Of a stretch of DNA of 64,000 nucleotides, positions 42,066-51,374 are shown one piece after another; within the stretch, counting starts at the first letter, position 1; each line of letters begins with the position of its first letter. The stretch covers positions 1 through 64,000 of the forward strand of contig CABQNH010000005.1 of NCBI GenBank assembly GCA_902465435.1. The letters are read 5' to 3'. A program made the translations under genes and the position numbers. Origin of the DNA: an uncultured Eubacteriales bacterium. GTDB lineage: Bacteria; Bacillota; Clostridia; Oscillospirales; Oscillospiraceae. The notes under the pieces were generated by a model. The model was not told the DNA's origin. It did not search any database and saw only the letters and a list, made by a program, of their open reading frames with translations.

Positions 42066-43724
42066 ATGGCTGATAAATTAAAAATTATTTCGCTTGGTGG
42101 TCTGAATGAGATCGGCAAGAATATGACCGTGCTGGAATACGGCAAGGATATGATCGTCGTGGACTGCGGCATCGGGTTTCCCGAGGACGATATGTACGGC
42201 GTGGATCTTGTGATTCCAGACGTCAGCTATCTGGTCAAGAATAAGAACAAGCTCCGCGGCTTCTTCATCACGCACGGACACGAGGACCATATCGGCTCGC
42301 TGCCTTATGTTTTGGAGCAGGTCAACGCGCCTGTGCACAGCACGCCGCTTACAAACGGCCTGATCAAACTAAAGCTTGAGGAGCACAACCTGCTCGACGT
42401 CGCCAAGCTCCATACGCATACGGCAGGCGACCGTGTTAAGGCCGGCTGCTTTGAGGTGGAGTTCATTCATGTCAACCACTCGATTGCGGATGCCGTAGCC
42501 TTTGCCATCCGCACGCCGGTCGGCACGGTTGTCATGACGGGCGACTTCAAGATCGATCCCACTGCCGAAGACGGCATGATGGATCTCGGTCGGCTCGGCC
42601 AACTCGGCAAGGACGGTGTTCTTGCGCTGCTCGCCGATTCCACAAATGTGGAGCGGCAGGGCTATACCCCCAGCGAATCCACCGTAGCAGACAATCTGGA
42701 TCGGCAGTTCAAGGGCTGCAATCAGCGCATTATTGTGACGACCTTCGCCTCCAATATGCACCGCATTCAGGCCATTCTGCAGACCGCCAGCCGCCATGGC
42801 CGCAAGGTCGCCGTGACCGGCCGCAGCATGGAGAACATCTTAAAGGTCGCAACGGAGCTGGGTTATCTGAAAGCGCCCGAGAATTCCATCGTCGATATCG
42901 CGCAGATCAAAAAGCTGCCGAAGGAGAAGATCGTTATCGTCTCCACCGGCTCTCAGGGCGAAAACATGTCCGCGTTATACCGCATGGCCTTTGCCAGCCA
43001 CAAGCAGGTGGAGATTCAGCCGGGCGACCGCGTCATCATCTCCGCCTCCGCCATCCCCGGCAACGAAAAAGCAATTTCCCGCATCATTAACGAGCTGTAC
43101 CGGAAGGGCGCGGACGTGATTTATGACAAGTTAGAGGGACTGCATGTCTCCGGCCACGCCTGTCAGGAGGAGCTGAAAATCGTGCATGCGCTGTGCAAGC
43201 CGAAGTTTTTCATTCCGGTGCACGGCGAGCAGCGCCATCTGCATAAGCACGCACAGCTCGCACAGGCAATGGGCATGCCCGCGAAAAACATCTTCATTTC
43301 CGACCTTGGCAGAATTCTGGAGCTGACTGCGAAGACCTGCAAATTCACCGGAAACGTTCCGGCCGGGAGAATTCTGGTGGACGGCGAGGGCAATGTCGGC
43401 AATGTCGGCCCCGTGGTGCTGCGCGACCGCAAGCATTTGGCCGAGGACGGCATGATCGTCGTCTGTGTGAATCTCTCCTCCGAGGACGGTTCCATTCTGA
43501 CCGGTCCGGATATCATCACGCGCGGCTTCGTTTACGTCAAGGAGTCGGAGGATCTGATGGATGCGCTGAAAATCATTGCAACCGCCTCGATCGAGTATTG
43601 CCGCGAGCGTAAGATCTCCGACTGGGCAACGATCAAGGCAACCATGAAAAACGATCTTTCGACCTTCCTTTACAAAAACACCCGGCGAAATCCCATGATC
43701 CTGCCGGTTATCATGGAAATCTGA
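42066..43724 (+). CDS. rnj: Ribonuclease J
   Basis: A 552-residue metallo-beta-lactamase/beta-CASP ribonuclease combining 5'-3' exo- and endonuclease activity in mRNA decay and rRNA maturation. The zinc motif is THGHEDHIG near residue 77; TGDFKID, the beta-CASP motif with GSQGE, SASAIPGNE, and VSGHACQEELK plus PVHGEQRH are all present, and a C-terminal domain completes the usual length. AAAGGAG precedes the ATG at 42066; the longer frame from 41997 lies in the leader. Single gene ended by the terminator at 43828. Confidence 0.95.
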   Translation: MADKLKIISLGGLNEIGKNMTVLEYGKDMIVVDCGIGFPEDDMYGVDLVIPDVSYLVKNKNKLRGFFITHGHEDHIGSLPYVLEQVNAPVHSTPLTNGLIKLKLEEHNLLDVAKLHTHTAGDRVKAGCFEVEFIHVNHSIADAVAFAIRTPVGTVVMTGDFKIDPTAEDGMMDLGRLGQLGKDGVLALLADSTNVERQGYTPSESTVADNLDRQFKGCNQRIIVTTFASNMHRIQAILQTASRHGRKVAVTGRSMENILKVATELGYLKAPENSIVDIAQIKKLPKEKIVIVSTGSQGENMSALYRMAFASHKQVEIQPGDRVIISASAIPGNEKAISRIINELYRKGADVIYDKLEGLHVSGHACQEELKIVHALCKPKFFIPVHGEQRHLHKHAQLAQAMGMPAKNIFISDLGRILELTAKTCKFTGNVPAGRILVDGEGNVGNVGPVVLRDRKHLAEDGMIVVCVNLSSEDGSILTGPDIITRGFVYVKESEDLMDALKIIATASIEYCRERKISDWATIKATMKNDLSTFLYKNTRRNPMILPVIMEI

Positions 43725-43827
43725 TTCAGAAGCTGTGCCGACAAACGGCGCCCGGCCGCGCGCCGGAAGTTTTTCTGGCGCACGGCTGGGCAACTCTAAA
43801 AAGCCTGAACGTTGGTTCCTGCGGCAA

Positions 43828-43887
43828 TAGAAAACAGGGCTGCCTCAAAAAGATTCGAAAGGATCCTTTGAGGCAGCCCGTTTCTAT
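43828..43887. terminator. Bidirectional terminator between RNase J and the PPC gene
   Basis: GGGCTGCCTCAAA (43837-43849) pairs with TTTGAGGCAGCCC (43867-43879), flanked by A-rich (ATAGAAAAC) and T-rich (GTTTCTATT) arms. It can end the plus-strand RNase J transcript and the minus-strand udk/PPC transcript. Confidence 0.85.
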
Positions 43888-43960
43888 TCTGTTCCTTTTA
43901 ATGGGCAGGCGCCCCTCCGGTACGCGCCTTGCGCGCAAAAGGCGGCTCCTGCCGATTTTC

Positions 43961-44371
43961 TCAGCAGCTTCCCATCAAGCTTTTTTCAAAGACGATCTCG
44001 TCATAGCCGGTCGCTGCGTCCTGCTCCACACCGAAGCGCCAGCCGTCCAGAACGCCGAGCACCAGCTCACAGGTGGTGTTGACCACGCAGCCCGGCACAA
44101 GATGGCCGCCGACGGTAGACAAGTCCTCCTTGGACAGCGCAATATGCAGATGGCAGCGCGCCGCGCTGACCGTTCCGTTCAGAGAAACGATCTCACACGG
44201 CTCCGAAATAGTACGAAGCGTCACACCGCTTACGTCGCGCACCCGGGCGCAGGACACGCAGCCGACGGCCGACAGCACAACCCCTGCCGCGATTTGCTCG
44301 CGCTCGGCCAGCGCGCGGATCGCGAGCAGCAGACCCTCTCCGCGATGAAGCCGCAGGCAAACCGTCCTCAT
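43961..44371 (-). CDS. PPC/DUF296 domain protein
   Basis: A 136-residue PPC (plant and prokaryote conserved) domain protein. Diagnostic features are GVVLSAVGCVSCARVRD, the metal/nucleotide region CHLHIALSKEDLSTVGGHLVPGC with conserved His residues, and CELVLGVLDGWRF. Bacterial members form trimers and are of unknown function; in plants the domain accompanies AT-hooks, absent here. Its ATG overlaps the udk stop (ATGA). Confidence 0.85.
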   Translation of the reverse strand: MRTVCLRLHRGEGLLLAIRALAEREQIAAGVVLSAVGCVSCARVRDVSGVTLRTISEPCEIVSLNGTVSAARCHLHIALSKEDLSTVGGHLVPGCVVNTTCELVLGVLDGWRFGVEQDAATGYDEIVFEKSLMGSC

Positions 44372-45018
44372 GCCAGCTCTTCCGGGACGGCGAGCAGACT
44401 GTCGCCGCGCAGGTGGTGCTGAATGCGATTATTGAGCATATCGAGCGCCACAAGATTCTTGCCGCCGCCGACTACAATCATATCCGCATTCTTCTTGCTC
44501 GGCTCAACGAACATTTCATGCATCGGCTTGACCGTAGCGAGGTACTGCTCCAGCACCGACTCCAGACTGCGGCCGCGCTTGGCAACGTCGCGCTTAATAC
44601 GCCGGATGAGGCGCACATCCGCATCCGTATCGACGAAGATCTTGATGTCCATTTCGTCGCACAGCTCTTTATTCTGGAAAATCAGGATTCCCTCCACGAT
44701 GATCACCGGGCGCGGCTCTACAACAGTGAAATCCGTACCACGATTGTGAATGCTATAATCGTAAACCGGGCACTTGATGGACTGTCCCGCCTTCAGCATC
44801 CGCAGATGGTCGATCATCATATCGGTTTCAAAGGCATCGGGGTGGTCATAGTTGAGCTTACTGCGCTGCTCGTAGGGCAGCTCGTCGTGCGCACGATAGT
44901 AATTATCGTGGCTGAGAACAGAAATGTCGTTCTGGAAACGCTGCATAAGGTTTTTCATCAGGGTGGTCTTTCCGCTGCCGCTTCCGCCGGCAATTCCGAT
45001 TACAATGATATCCTGCAT
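44368..45018 (-). CDS. udk: Uridine kinase
   Basis: A 216-residue P-loop kinase that phosphorylates uridine and cytidine. The Walker A motif GIAGGSGSGKTT is at about 8-19; SHDNYYRAHDELPYEQRSKLNYDHPDAFE, PVYDYSIHNR and VEGILIFQNKELCD are Udk signatures. Start 45018 has GGGGAG 9 bp upstream. Fits the salvage genes further upstream on the same strand (52-54 kb), though it is separated from them by the transporter genes and a terminator. Confidence 0.95.
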   Translation of the reverse strand: MQDIIVIGIAGGSGSGKTTLMKNLMQRFQNDISVLSHDNYYRAHDELPYEQRSKLNYDHPDAFETDMMIDHLRMLKAGQSIKCPVYDYSIHNRGTDFTVVEPRPVIIVEGILIFQNKELCDEMDIKIFVDTDADVRLIRRIKRDVAKRGRSLESVLEQYLATVKPMHEMFVEPSKKNADMIVVGGGKNLVALDMLNNRIQHHLRGDSLLAVPEELA

Positions 45019-45484
45019 CAATTCGTACTCCCCAAGCCTAAGCTTTTCTCCCGAAATGCCCTGATTCATCCGACCACGCAGGAGGCAGAAGCCTTTGCCG
45101 AAGGATCGGCAAAGCGTCAGCGTAAATCCGCACGCCTACGGGCTTTTGACCCGGTGGACCGACACAAAAACTGCCGCGCCGCGATCCGCGCATTCAGAGC
45201 ATTTCCTTGTTCACTTTTCTCCAAGAAACCGCCAAAGAACCCCCAACGGCAGTCGGCGGATCCTTTCCGCCAAGGCCGCAGCCGGAAACACATAAAGCAT
45301 TCGGTCTTTCCGTATTCTCCAAGTCCTGCTTTCACGAAAAACGCCCGGCAACCACCCCGGTTGATTCCATCGGTCGCTCTCAAACCCCATAGAAACGGGC
45401 AAACACCGCCGCAAAGCAAACTCCGACCGTACCGTTTCGCCGGAATGCCGCCGAAACGGCGGCCTCAACGTGTCTAATTATAGC
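45019..45484. other. Intergenic region without identified gene
   Basis: About 470 bp between udk and the terminator at 45485. It contains an 8-bp hairpin (CTTTGCCG, 45093-45100, with CGGCAAAG, 45107-45114) and fragments recalling the composite repeat (CACGCCTACGGGC near 45131) too decayed to order, plus a TATAAT on the minus strand near 45479 that could belong to a udk promoter. No convincing coding sequence. Confidence 0.5.
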
Positions 45485-45524
45485 AAAAAAAGTGCCCGTA
45501 GGCAAGGCCTACGGACACTTTTTT
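45485..45524. terminator. Bidirectional terminator after the nucleoside transporter operon
   Basis: AAAAAAGTGCCCGTAGGC and GCCTACGGACACTTTTTT form a long stem with one mismatch around AAG; A-run on the left and T-run on the right. It lies 17 bp after the last permease stop on the minus strand. Confidence 0.9.
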
Positions 45525-45541
45525 CAGTTTGGTCAATGCCG

Positions 45542-46483
45542 TCAACGCTGACCCTTATCGTAAGGAATACCCTCTGCTTTCGGAGCGCGGGACTTCTTGG
45601 AGGTGAAGGCCAGCACGATCAGGGAGATAATGTAGGGCAGCATATTGTAAACGCTGCTCGGCAGACCCAGATCATAGAGGAAATCAATGCCGATATAGGT
45701 ATTGGACAGTGCGCGGAAGAAGCCGAAGAGCAGCGCCGCCAGCGCAATGTTGATCGGTTTCCAGGAGCCGAAGATCATAACGGCCAGAGCCAAGAAGCCA
45801 AAGCCTGCCACGCCGACTTCAAACTTCCACAGCGAAACGCCTGCCAGAATGTAGCAGATACCGCCGAGACCGCCGAGTGCGCCGGAGATCATAACACCGG
45901 CATAGCGCATCTTGCGAACGTTGATACCGACAGAGTCCGCCGCCTGCGGATGCTCGCCGCAAGCCATCAGGCGAAGGCCGAAGCGCGTCTTATACAGCAG
46001 GACGAAGGCAAAGACCAGAGCCAGTACGGCCACGACCATGAACCAGTTAAACTCAAACTTGCCGAAGTAATGGATGAACGCTTTTCTCTGCGTCTCGTAG
46101 TGAATCTCAGACGAAACGTCGTTGGGGTTTGCCGCAGTGTTGATTGCCTTGACGATAACCGTAGAGGTAGCCGTTGCAAAGAGGTTCATTGCCGTACCGA
46201 CAATTGTCTGGTCGGCATTGAAATTGATTGCGGCAACTGCAAGCATCAAGGAATAGATCACGCCCGCAACAATTGCGCAGAGCATAGTGAGGATCACCAT
46301 GACGCCGCCCGGAAGAGACGGCCCAAGATAGCGCATGCAAAGCGCGCCGCCGAGCGCACCAAGAACCATGATGCCTTCCAGACCGAGGTTGATGACGCCG
46401 CTATGTTCGGAAATACAGCCGCCCAGTGCAACCAGAAGCAGAATGGAGGCGAAGATTAATGTATACTGAATTAATAATGTCAT
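45542..46483 (-). CDS. Nucleoside-type ABC transporter permease 2
   Basis: A 313-residue BPD_transp_2-family inner-membrane permease (NupQ/YufQ type) with eight to nine hydrophobic segments. The conserved loop SGVINLGLEGIMVLGALGG is at 27-45, and GEHPQAADSVGINV matches the ATPase-coupling loop. Paired with the permease at 46480 it forms the channel of a BMP-dependent nucleoside importer. ATG 46483 has GGAGG upstream and overlaps the previous stop by 4 bp; an in-frame GTG at 46603 would extend into that gene without homologous sequence. Confidence 0.92.
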   Translation of the reverse strand: MTLLIQYTLIFASILLLVALGGCISEHSGVINLGLEGIMVLGALGGALCMRYLGPSLPGGVMVILTMLCAIVAGVIYSLMLAVAAINFNADQTIVGTAMNLFATATSTVIVKAINTAANPNDVSSEIHYETQRKAFIHYFGKFEFNWFMVVAVLALVFAFVLLYKTRFGLRLMACGEHPQAADSVGINVRKMRYAGVMISGALGGLGGICYILAGVSLWKFEVGVAGFGFLALAVMIFGSWKPINIALAALLFGFFRALSNTYIGIDFLYDLGLPSSVYNMLPYIISLIVLAFTSKKSRAPKAEGIPYDKGQR

Positions 46484-47634
46484 TGTACCTTTCCTCCCTC
46501 GTGATTGGATTCTGCGGCTGCTTTCATCGCATGAAGCTTCTTTTCCTCTCTGGCGTCCAGACGGGCATTCAGGAACTGCTTCAGGAACAGCACGAATGCG
46601 CACAGATAGATGATCAGGGAGGAGATAAAGTCAGAAATCTGAGAGCAATACAGGGACTTGTTGACGAACGCGCCGCCGTTCGTGATGTGCTGAATGAAAT
46701 AGGAAGAGAAGATGCAGCCGATCGGGTTCAGGCCGCCGAGGAAAGCTGCCGCGATGCCGTTGAAGCCCATGCTGGGGACAGCCGCTTCCGTGCACTTCCA
46801 CTGCTCGAAGCCGGTCAGGTAGTACAGGCCGGCAGCCATACCGGCGATGCCGCCTGCAATCACCATCGTGACGATGATGTTCTGCTTTTCCTTCATGCCG
46901 CAATACTTGGCCGCATTGCGGTTCGAGCCGGTCGCCTTCAGCTCGTAGCCAAACTTCGTCTTATTCAGGACAACCCAGACGAGCACGGCCATCAGAATCG
47001 CGATCGGAATTGCAACGGTAACGAAGTCGTTGTTGCCGAAGTGCTTTCCCAAGCCCATGCTCGGAAGCATCGCCTTGCGGTTGTTGTTCACGAGGCTGAA
47101 GGTATAGGGGCTGGTGCCCTCCTTCACGGTCGTCAGCAGCATGTTGACCGCATACAGGCCGATCCAGTTGAGCATGATGCCGGAAATAACAACATTCACG
47201 TTGCAGAATGCCTGCAGGATGCCGGTCAGGGAGCCCCAAACCGCGCCTGCAACGATTGCCATGATCAGGCAGACATACCACGGGGAATGGAAATGCAGAG
47301 CGAAATACAGCGCCGCGCCGCAGCCGACGGTGTACTGGCCGGCCGCGCCGATATTGAACAGGCCGACCTTGTAAGCAAAGAGGATGGACAGCGAGCAAAG
47401 AACCAGCGGAGCGGTCTTAACCAGCGTATTGCCCAGGTTCTTCATGCGGAGCTTCTCGATCTTAAAGGTCAGGAAGTTCTTCGCGACAGCGGTGATTGCC
47501 TCTCCCGCGCCCTTGGAGTTGATAAGGAGAAGCACAACGTAGCCGACGAGCATACCAATGATAATGCACAAAAGAGAGGCAAGAATCGATTGCAGTCCGG
47601 GGTTACGCAAAGGGGATTTTTTATTGTTCAGCAT
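46480..47634 (-). CDS. Nucleoside-type ABC transporter permease 1
   Basis: A 384-residue BPD_transp_2 permease (NupP/YufP type) with a long first membrane region, NIGAAGQYTVGCGAALYFAL and the coupling loop ELKATGSNRNAAKYCGMK. A polar stretch of about 55 residues (about 195-220, SLVNNNRKAMLPSM) faces outward. Works with the ATPase at 47628, whose 3' end it overlaps by 7 bp. Specificity for nucleosides is inferred from the family and from tdk, deoD, deoB and cdd upstream. Confidence 0.92.
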   Translation of the reverse strand: MLNNKKSPLRNPGLQSILASLLCIIIGMLVGYVVLLLINSKGAGEAITAVAKNFLTFKIEKLRMKNLGNTLVKTAPLVLCSLSILFAYKVGLFNIGAAGQYTVGCGAALYFALHFHSPWYVCLIMAIVAGAVWGSLTGILQAFCNVNVVISGIMLNWIGLYAVNMLLTTVKEGTSPYTFSLVNNNRKAMLPSMGLGKHFGNNDFVTVAIPIAILMAVLVWVVLNKTKFGYELKATGSNRNAAKYCGMKEKQNIIVTMVIAGGIAGMAAGLYYLTGFEQWKCTEAAVPSMGFNGIAAAFLGGLNPIGCIFSSYFIQHITNGGAFVNKSLYCSQISDFISSLIIYLCAFVLFLKQFLNARLDAREEKKLHAMKAAAESNHEGGKVQ

Positions 47635-49166
47635 ACTTTACCCTCCCTTTTTGCGCCGGCCATGTAGAGGCCAAGCTCTTCAACGGTAACCTTCTTCGGG
47701 TCAAACTCGCCGACGATCTCGCCCTCGTACATTACGAGGATGCGGTCGGAGAGATCCATGACCTCGTCCAGCTCCAGCGAGACAAGCAGAACCGCCTTGC
47801 CCTCATCACGCTGCGCCACGATCTGCTTATGAATGTACTCGATTGCGCCGACGTCCAGACCACGCGTGGGCTGCACTGCAATCAGCAGCTCCGGATCCTT
47901 GTCGATCTCGCGGGCAACGATCGCCTTCTGCTGGTTGCCGCCAGACATAGCGCGCGCGACGGTCACAGGACCCTGACCGGAACGAACGTCATACTGCTCG
48001 ATCAGGCGATTTGCATAGTTGCGGATATTCTTGCGGCGGAGGAAGCCGAAGGAATCGGTGAATTCCGGCTCAAAATATCTCTGCAGGATCAGATTGTCTT
48101 CCAGCGTATAATCCAGAACCAGGCCGTGCTTGTGACGATCCTCCGGAATGTGGCTCATGCCCATCACGCTGCGTGTACGGATAGGCGCCTTCGTAATGTC
48201 CTTGCCAAGCAGATGGATCGATCCGGACTTGAGCGGCTCCAGACCGGACAGGCCGTAAACAAACTCCGTCTGACCGTTGCCGTCGATGCCCGCGATGCAG
48301 ACGATCTCGCCTGCGCGAACCTGCAGGGAAACATCCTTGACCGCATTCTTCTTATGCACCTTCGATGCAACCGTCATATTCTCCACATCGAGGATCACAT
48401 CACCGGGATGGCTTTCGCCCTTTTCAACATGGAAGTTGACGTCGCGGCCGACCATCATGGATGACAGCTCCTCCATCGTAGTGTCCGCCGTATTGACCGT
48501 GCCGATGTACTTGCCCTTACGCAGGACAGTGCAGCGGTCGGCAACCTCCATGATCTCATTGAGCTTGTGCGAAATGAAGAGGATGGACTTACCCTCGGCG
48601 GCAAGGTTCTTCATGATCTGCATCAGCTCTTCGATCTCCTGCGGCGTCAGAACGGCCGTCGGCTCGTCGAAGATCAGGATCTCATTATCCCGGTAGAGCA
48701 TCTTCAGAATTTCGGTACGCTGCTGCATACCGACCGTGATATCCTCAATGACCGCGTCGGGGTCGACCTGAAGGCCATACTTATCCGACAGGGCAATGAC
48801 CTTTGCGCGTGCCTCTTCCTTCTTCAGGAAACCGTACTTGTTCGGCTCAACACCCAAGATGATATTGTCCAGAACCGTGAAGCATTCGACCAGCTTAAAA
48901 TGCTGGTGCACCATGCCGATGCCGAGGTCGTTGGCATCGTTCGGGTCATTGATCTGAACAACCTCGCCATCCTTCTTAATGACGCCCTCTTCCGGATGAT
49001 ACAGACCGAAGAGAACCGACATCAAGGTGGACTTACCAGCACCGTTTTCGCCCAGCAGCGCGTGAATCTCGCCATGCTTTAATTGCAGCGTAATATTATC
49101 GTTTGCAATAATGCCGGGAAATCTCTTGGTGATGTTAAGCATCTCAATGGCATATTGATTTTCCAA
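47628..49166 (-). CDS. Nucleoside-type ABC transporter ATP-binding protein (double NBD)
   Basis: A 512-residue protein with two fused ABC ATPase domains, as in NupO/YufO and sugar MglA proteins. The first has Walker A GENGAGKST near 39 and Walker B ILIFDEPTA; the second has a degenerate Walker A (GIDGNGQTE), signature MSGGNQQK and LIAVQPTRGLD. It powers the two permeases encoded just downstream. It has its own promoter at 49220, separating its expression from the solute-binding protein gene. Confidence 0.95.
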   Translation of the reverse strand: MENQYAIEMLNITKRFPGIIANDNITLQLKHGEIHALLGENGAGKSTLMSVLFGLYHPEEGVIKKDGEVVQINDPNDANDLGIGMVHQHFKLVECFTVLDNIILGVEPNKYGFLKKEEARAKVIALSDKYGLQVDPDAVIEDITVGMQQRTEILKMLYRDNEILIFDEPTAVLTPQEIEELMQIMKNLAAEGKSILFISHKLNEIMEVADRCTVLRKGKYIGTVNTADTTMEELSSMMVGRDVNFHVEKGESHPGDVILDVENMTVASKVHKKNAVKDVSLQVRAGEIVCIAGIDGNGQTEFVYGLSGLEPLKSGSIHLLGKDITKAPIRTRSVMGMSHIPEDRHKHGLVLDYTLEDNLILQRYFEPEFTDSFGFLRRKNIRNYANRLIEQYDVRSGQGPVTVARAMSGGNQQKAIVAREIDKDPELLIAVQPTRGLDVGAIEYIHKQIVAQRDEGKAVLLVSLELDEVMDLSDRILVMYEGEIVGEFDPKKVTVEELGLYMAGAKREGKVC

Positions 49167-49219
49167 TCTTAACTACCTCCCATGTTGTATAAATTGGCCA
49201 CCCGCCAGTATTATACCTT

Positions 49220-49248
49220 ATTATACTATAGAACTCCATAAAATACAA
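49220..49248 (-). promoter_or_regulatory. Internal promoter for ATPase and permease genes
   Basis: TTGTAT (49248-49243), 17-bp spacer, TATAAT (49225-49220) on the minus strand, about 54 bp before the ATPase start. The rest of 49249-49507 shows no gene. Confidence 0.72.
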
Positions 49249-49507
49249 AGAGTTTTTTTTAGTTTTTTTATGATTTTTATCAAATGTTGCGAGAATTTTC
49301 CTGCGTGTCCGACCGCCGTGCAGTAATCGGACGCGCAGCCTCTTCCAATTCGCCGCTGCGCCGCGGCGCACTTCCGCACGATTCTCCTCTCCCTGCCCTG
49401 CCATCTGCCGGACCGATGTGCTTTCCCGCGCGGCAGTAAGCGCATTGTGTCGGGATCGGTCGGTGCGTGTCAGCCGCTCGGAACCATTTGAAGGCTTTTT
49501 TACAAAA

Positions 49508-49533
49508 AAGGACGGGCAAAAAGCCCGTCCTTT
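49508..49533 (-). terminator. Terminator between BMP lipoprotein and transporter ATPase
   Basis: AAAGGACGGGC/GCCCGTCCTTT stem with a short loop, followed on the minus strand by TTTTTTG. It would give excess binding-protein mRNA over transporter mRNA. Confidence 0.88.
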
Positions 49534-49566
49534 CGTTGTCGCGTAAAGAACTTCGATGAGAAGAAA

Positions 49567-50823
49567 TTACTTGATGTTGCCCAGATCGTTGACCGTGATG
49601 GTCGTCGTCGGCATAGCGGTGGTGTCGTTGGAGACAGTCACTTCGCCCTTGAACATCTTAGCGACCAGCTCGAGGTAGTTGTCATGCGTGAAGCTGTCGT
49701 CGAACTGCGTGGTCTCAGGAATCGCAACGTAGTTCTCAGCAGGATCTTCGGAGACGAGGCCAAGGGTCTCAACCTTGTGTGCGTACTTATCCCATGCGCC
49801 CTCGATGGTGAGGTCGGTCAGAGCGGTCTTAACGGTAGCTGCCAGACCCTTCATTGCGGAGGTGACAGTCATGCCTTCGCCGTACTTGCCATCAATGTTG
49901 AAGCTCTGGTCGACGTCAACGCCGATCACCTTAGCGCCATCAACCTTCTGAGCAGCCTCGCAGACGGAGGTGAAGATGCCGCCGCCGCAAGCGAAGGTGA
50001 CTTCCACGTTCTTCTGCTGATAGATGGTGTCCATGTAAGCGGTGATGTCCGCATCGCCGAAGAACTGGTTGCCATAGAAGTACTCGATGGTGACCTGATC
50101 AGCAATGTTCAGCTCGACTGCAGCAGCGTCAGCACCCTGAACGAAGCCGTAGCCATAGCGGATAACAGCAGGAACTGCCATGCCGCCGCAGAAAGCGAGG
50201 TGCTTGTAGCCCAGCTTCACTGCTGCGTAGCCAGCCATGTAGCCAGCCAGCTCTTCCTGGTAAACAGCGCACCAAACGTTGTCGCTGACGTGCGGCTCGT
50301 TGCTTGCGTCGATGAGCTCGGTACGGTTGCCGTTCTCGTCGTGGTTGTAGAAGGAATCCTCAAGGTCATACTCAGAGACGTCCAGGCCGATGAACTTGAC
50401 ATCGGGATATTCGTCCTGAACAGCGGTGATGGTGCCAGCGAAAGCGTAGCCAGGCATAACCATGACGTTGTAGCCTTCGTTGACAGCAGCCTCGACCATT
50501 GCAACACGCTCAGGCGTGGAGTCGCCGGTCGGCTTGTAGTAGGTGAAGTCCAGACCATTCTCTTCGCAGAAAGCCTTGCAAGCTTCGTAAGTAGTCTGGT
50601 TGAAGGACTGGTCGGTGATATCGCCGTAGTCGGTGATCATCGCGATTCTGTAGGATTTGTCAGCGGTCTTTGCAGGATCGGTCACAACAGGCTCTTCGCC
50701 GGTTGCAACGGGCTCGTTGGTAGCCGGTGTCGTATCATCGGCCTTCTTGTCATCCTTTTTGCAGCCTACGAACAGGCAGGCAACCATTGCGAGGACAAGA
50801 ATGAGAGCTAAGAGTTTCTTCAT
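49567..50823 (-). CDS. BMP-family nucleoside-binding lipoprotein
   Basis: A 418-residue solute-binding lipoprotein. The signal peptide ends in FVGC, so Cys21 is the lipid anchor, followed by an acidic/Thr-rich linker (about 22-55). The BMP domain shows IAMITDYGDITDQSFNQTTYEA, MPGYAFAGTI, KFIGLDVSEYD and GVDVDQSFN. BMP proteins bind purine nucleosides and deliver them to NupOPQ-type importers encoded immediately downstream. Slightly longer than usual, with a C-terminal extension of about 40 residues. Confidence 0.93.
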   Translation of the reverse strand: MKKLLALILVLAMVACLFVGCKKDDKKADDTTPATNEPVATGEEPVVTDPAKTADKSYRIAMITDYGDITDQSFNQTTYEACKAFCEENGLDFTYYKPTGDSTPERVAMVEAAVNEGYNVMVMPGYAFAGTITAVQDEYPDVKFIGLDVSEYDLEDSFYNHDENGNRTELIDASNEPHVSDNVWCAVYQEELAGYMAGYAAVKLGYKHLAFCGGMAVPAVIRYGYGFVQGADAAAVELNIADQVTIEYFYGNQFFGDADITAYMDTIYQQKNVEVTFACGGGIFTSVCEAAQKVDGAKVIGVDVDQSFNIDGKYGEGMTVTSAMKGLAATVKTALTDLTIEGAWDKYAHKVETLGLVSEDPAENYVAIPETTQFDDSFTHDNYLELVAKMFKGEVTVSNDTTAMPTTTITVNDLGNIK

Positions 50824-50938
50824 TTTGTATTTACCTCCAAATGATTTTGTTGATCGGCCTCATGCCGTCAGATACATTCTCGCACAAATCTTGCGAAAAA
50901 TCAACCATATATTAAAATTTTGTTAAATATAGCTAAAA

Positions 50939-51352
50939 TCAGCCCCCTAAATCCTCCGGAGAAAAGCTTGCAGGTAGTACTTCTGACAAAGTCATGACCA
51001 AATACTCGTCGTTTGCCTTTCCGAAGATTACCTTGAAATCCTTCTTGCAGAATTCCTGCATGACCTGACGGCAGATGCCGCAGGGCGAGGCATAGTTTTC
51101 CGGCTCCGTTCCGGTCGGCCCGCCGACGACCGCGATCGCGGTAAAGTCGCGCTTGCCGTCGTAGACCGCCTTGAAAAATGCGGTGCGCTCGGCGCAGTTC
51201 GTCGCGCCGAAGGATGCGTTTTCAATGTTGCAGCCCTGATAGACGCTGCCGTCCGCGCAGAGAAGCGCCGCGCCAACGGAAAAATTGGAATACGGGCTGT
51301 AGGAGTGAAGTCTCGCCTGCCGTGCCATTTCAATCAGCTGCAGTTCCGTCAT
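50939..51352 (-). CDS. cdd: Cytidine deaminase
   Basis: A 137-residue homotetrameric-type cytidine deaminase converting cytidine or deoxycytidine to uridine forms. Zinc site CAERTAF and PCGICRQV, with catalytic Glu in the first motif; YSNFSVGAALL and GCNIENASFG bind the nucleoside. It lies 22 bp after deoB and 115 bp before the BMP gene in the salvage operon. Confidence 0.96.
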   Translation of the reverse strand: MTELQLIEMARQARLHSYSPYSNFSVGAALLCADGSVYQGCNIENASFGATNCAERTAFFKAVYDGKRDFTAIAVVGGPTGTEPENYASPCGICRQVMQEFCKKDFKVIFGKANDEYLVMTLSEVLPASFSPEDLGG

Positions 51353-51374
51353 AGGGATACCCTCCTTACCTTAA

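Noticed and set aside
45060..45200. Sixth copy of the composite repeat
   Set aside because: Only isolated fragments (a CTTTGCCG hairpin and CACGCCTACGGGC) match, and not in the order seen in the other copies.
45542..46459. Long plus-strand frame opposite the second nucleoside permease
   Set aside because: Antisense shadow of a clear membrane permease; hydrophilic, repetitive composition and no family motif.
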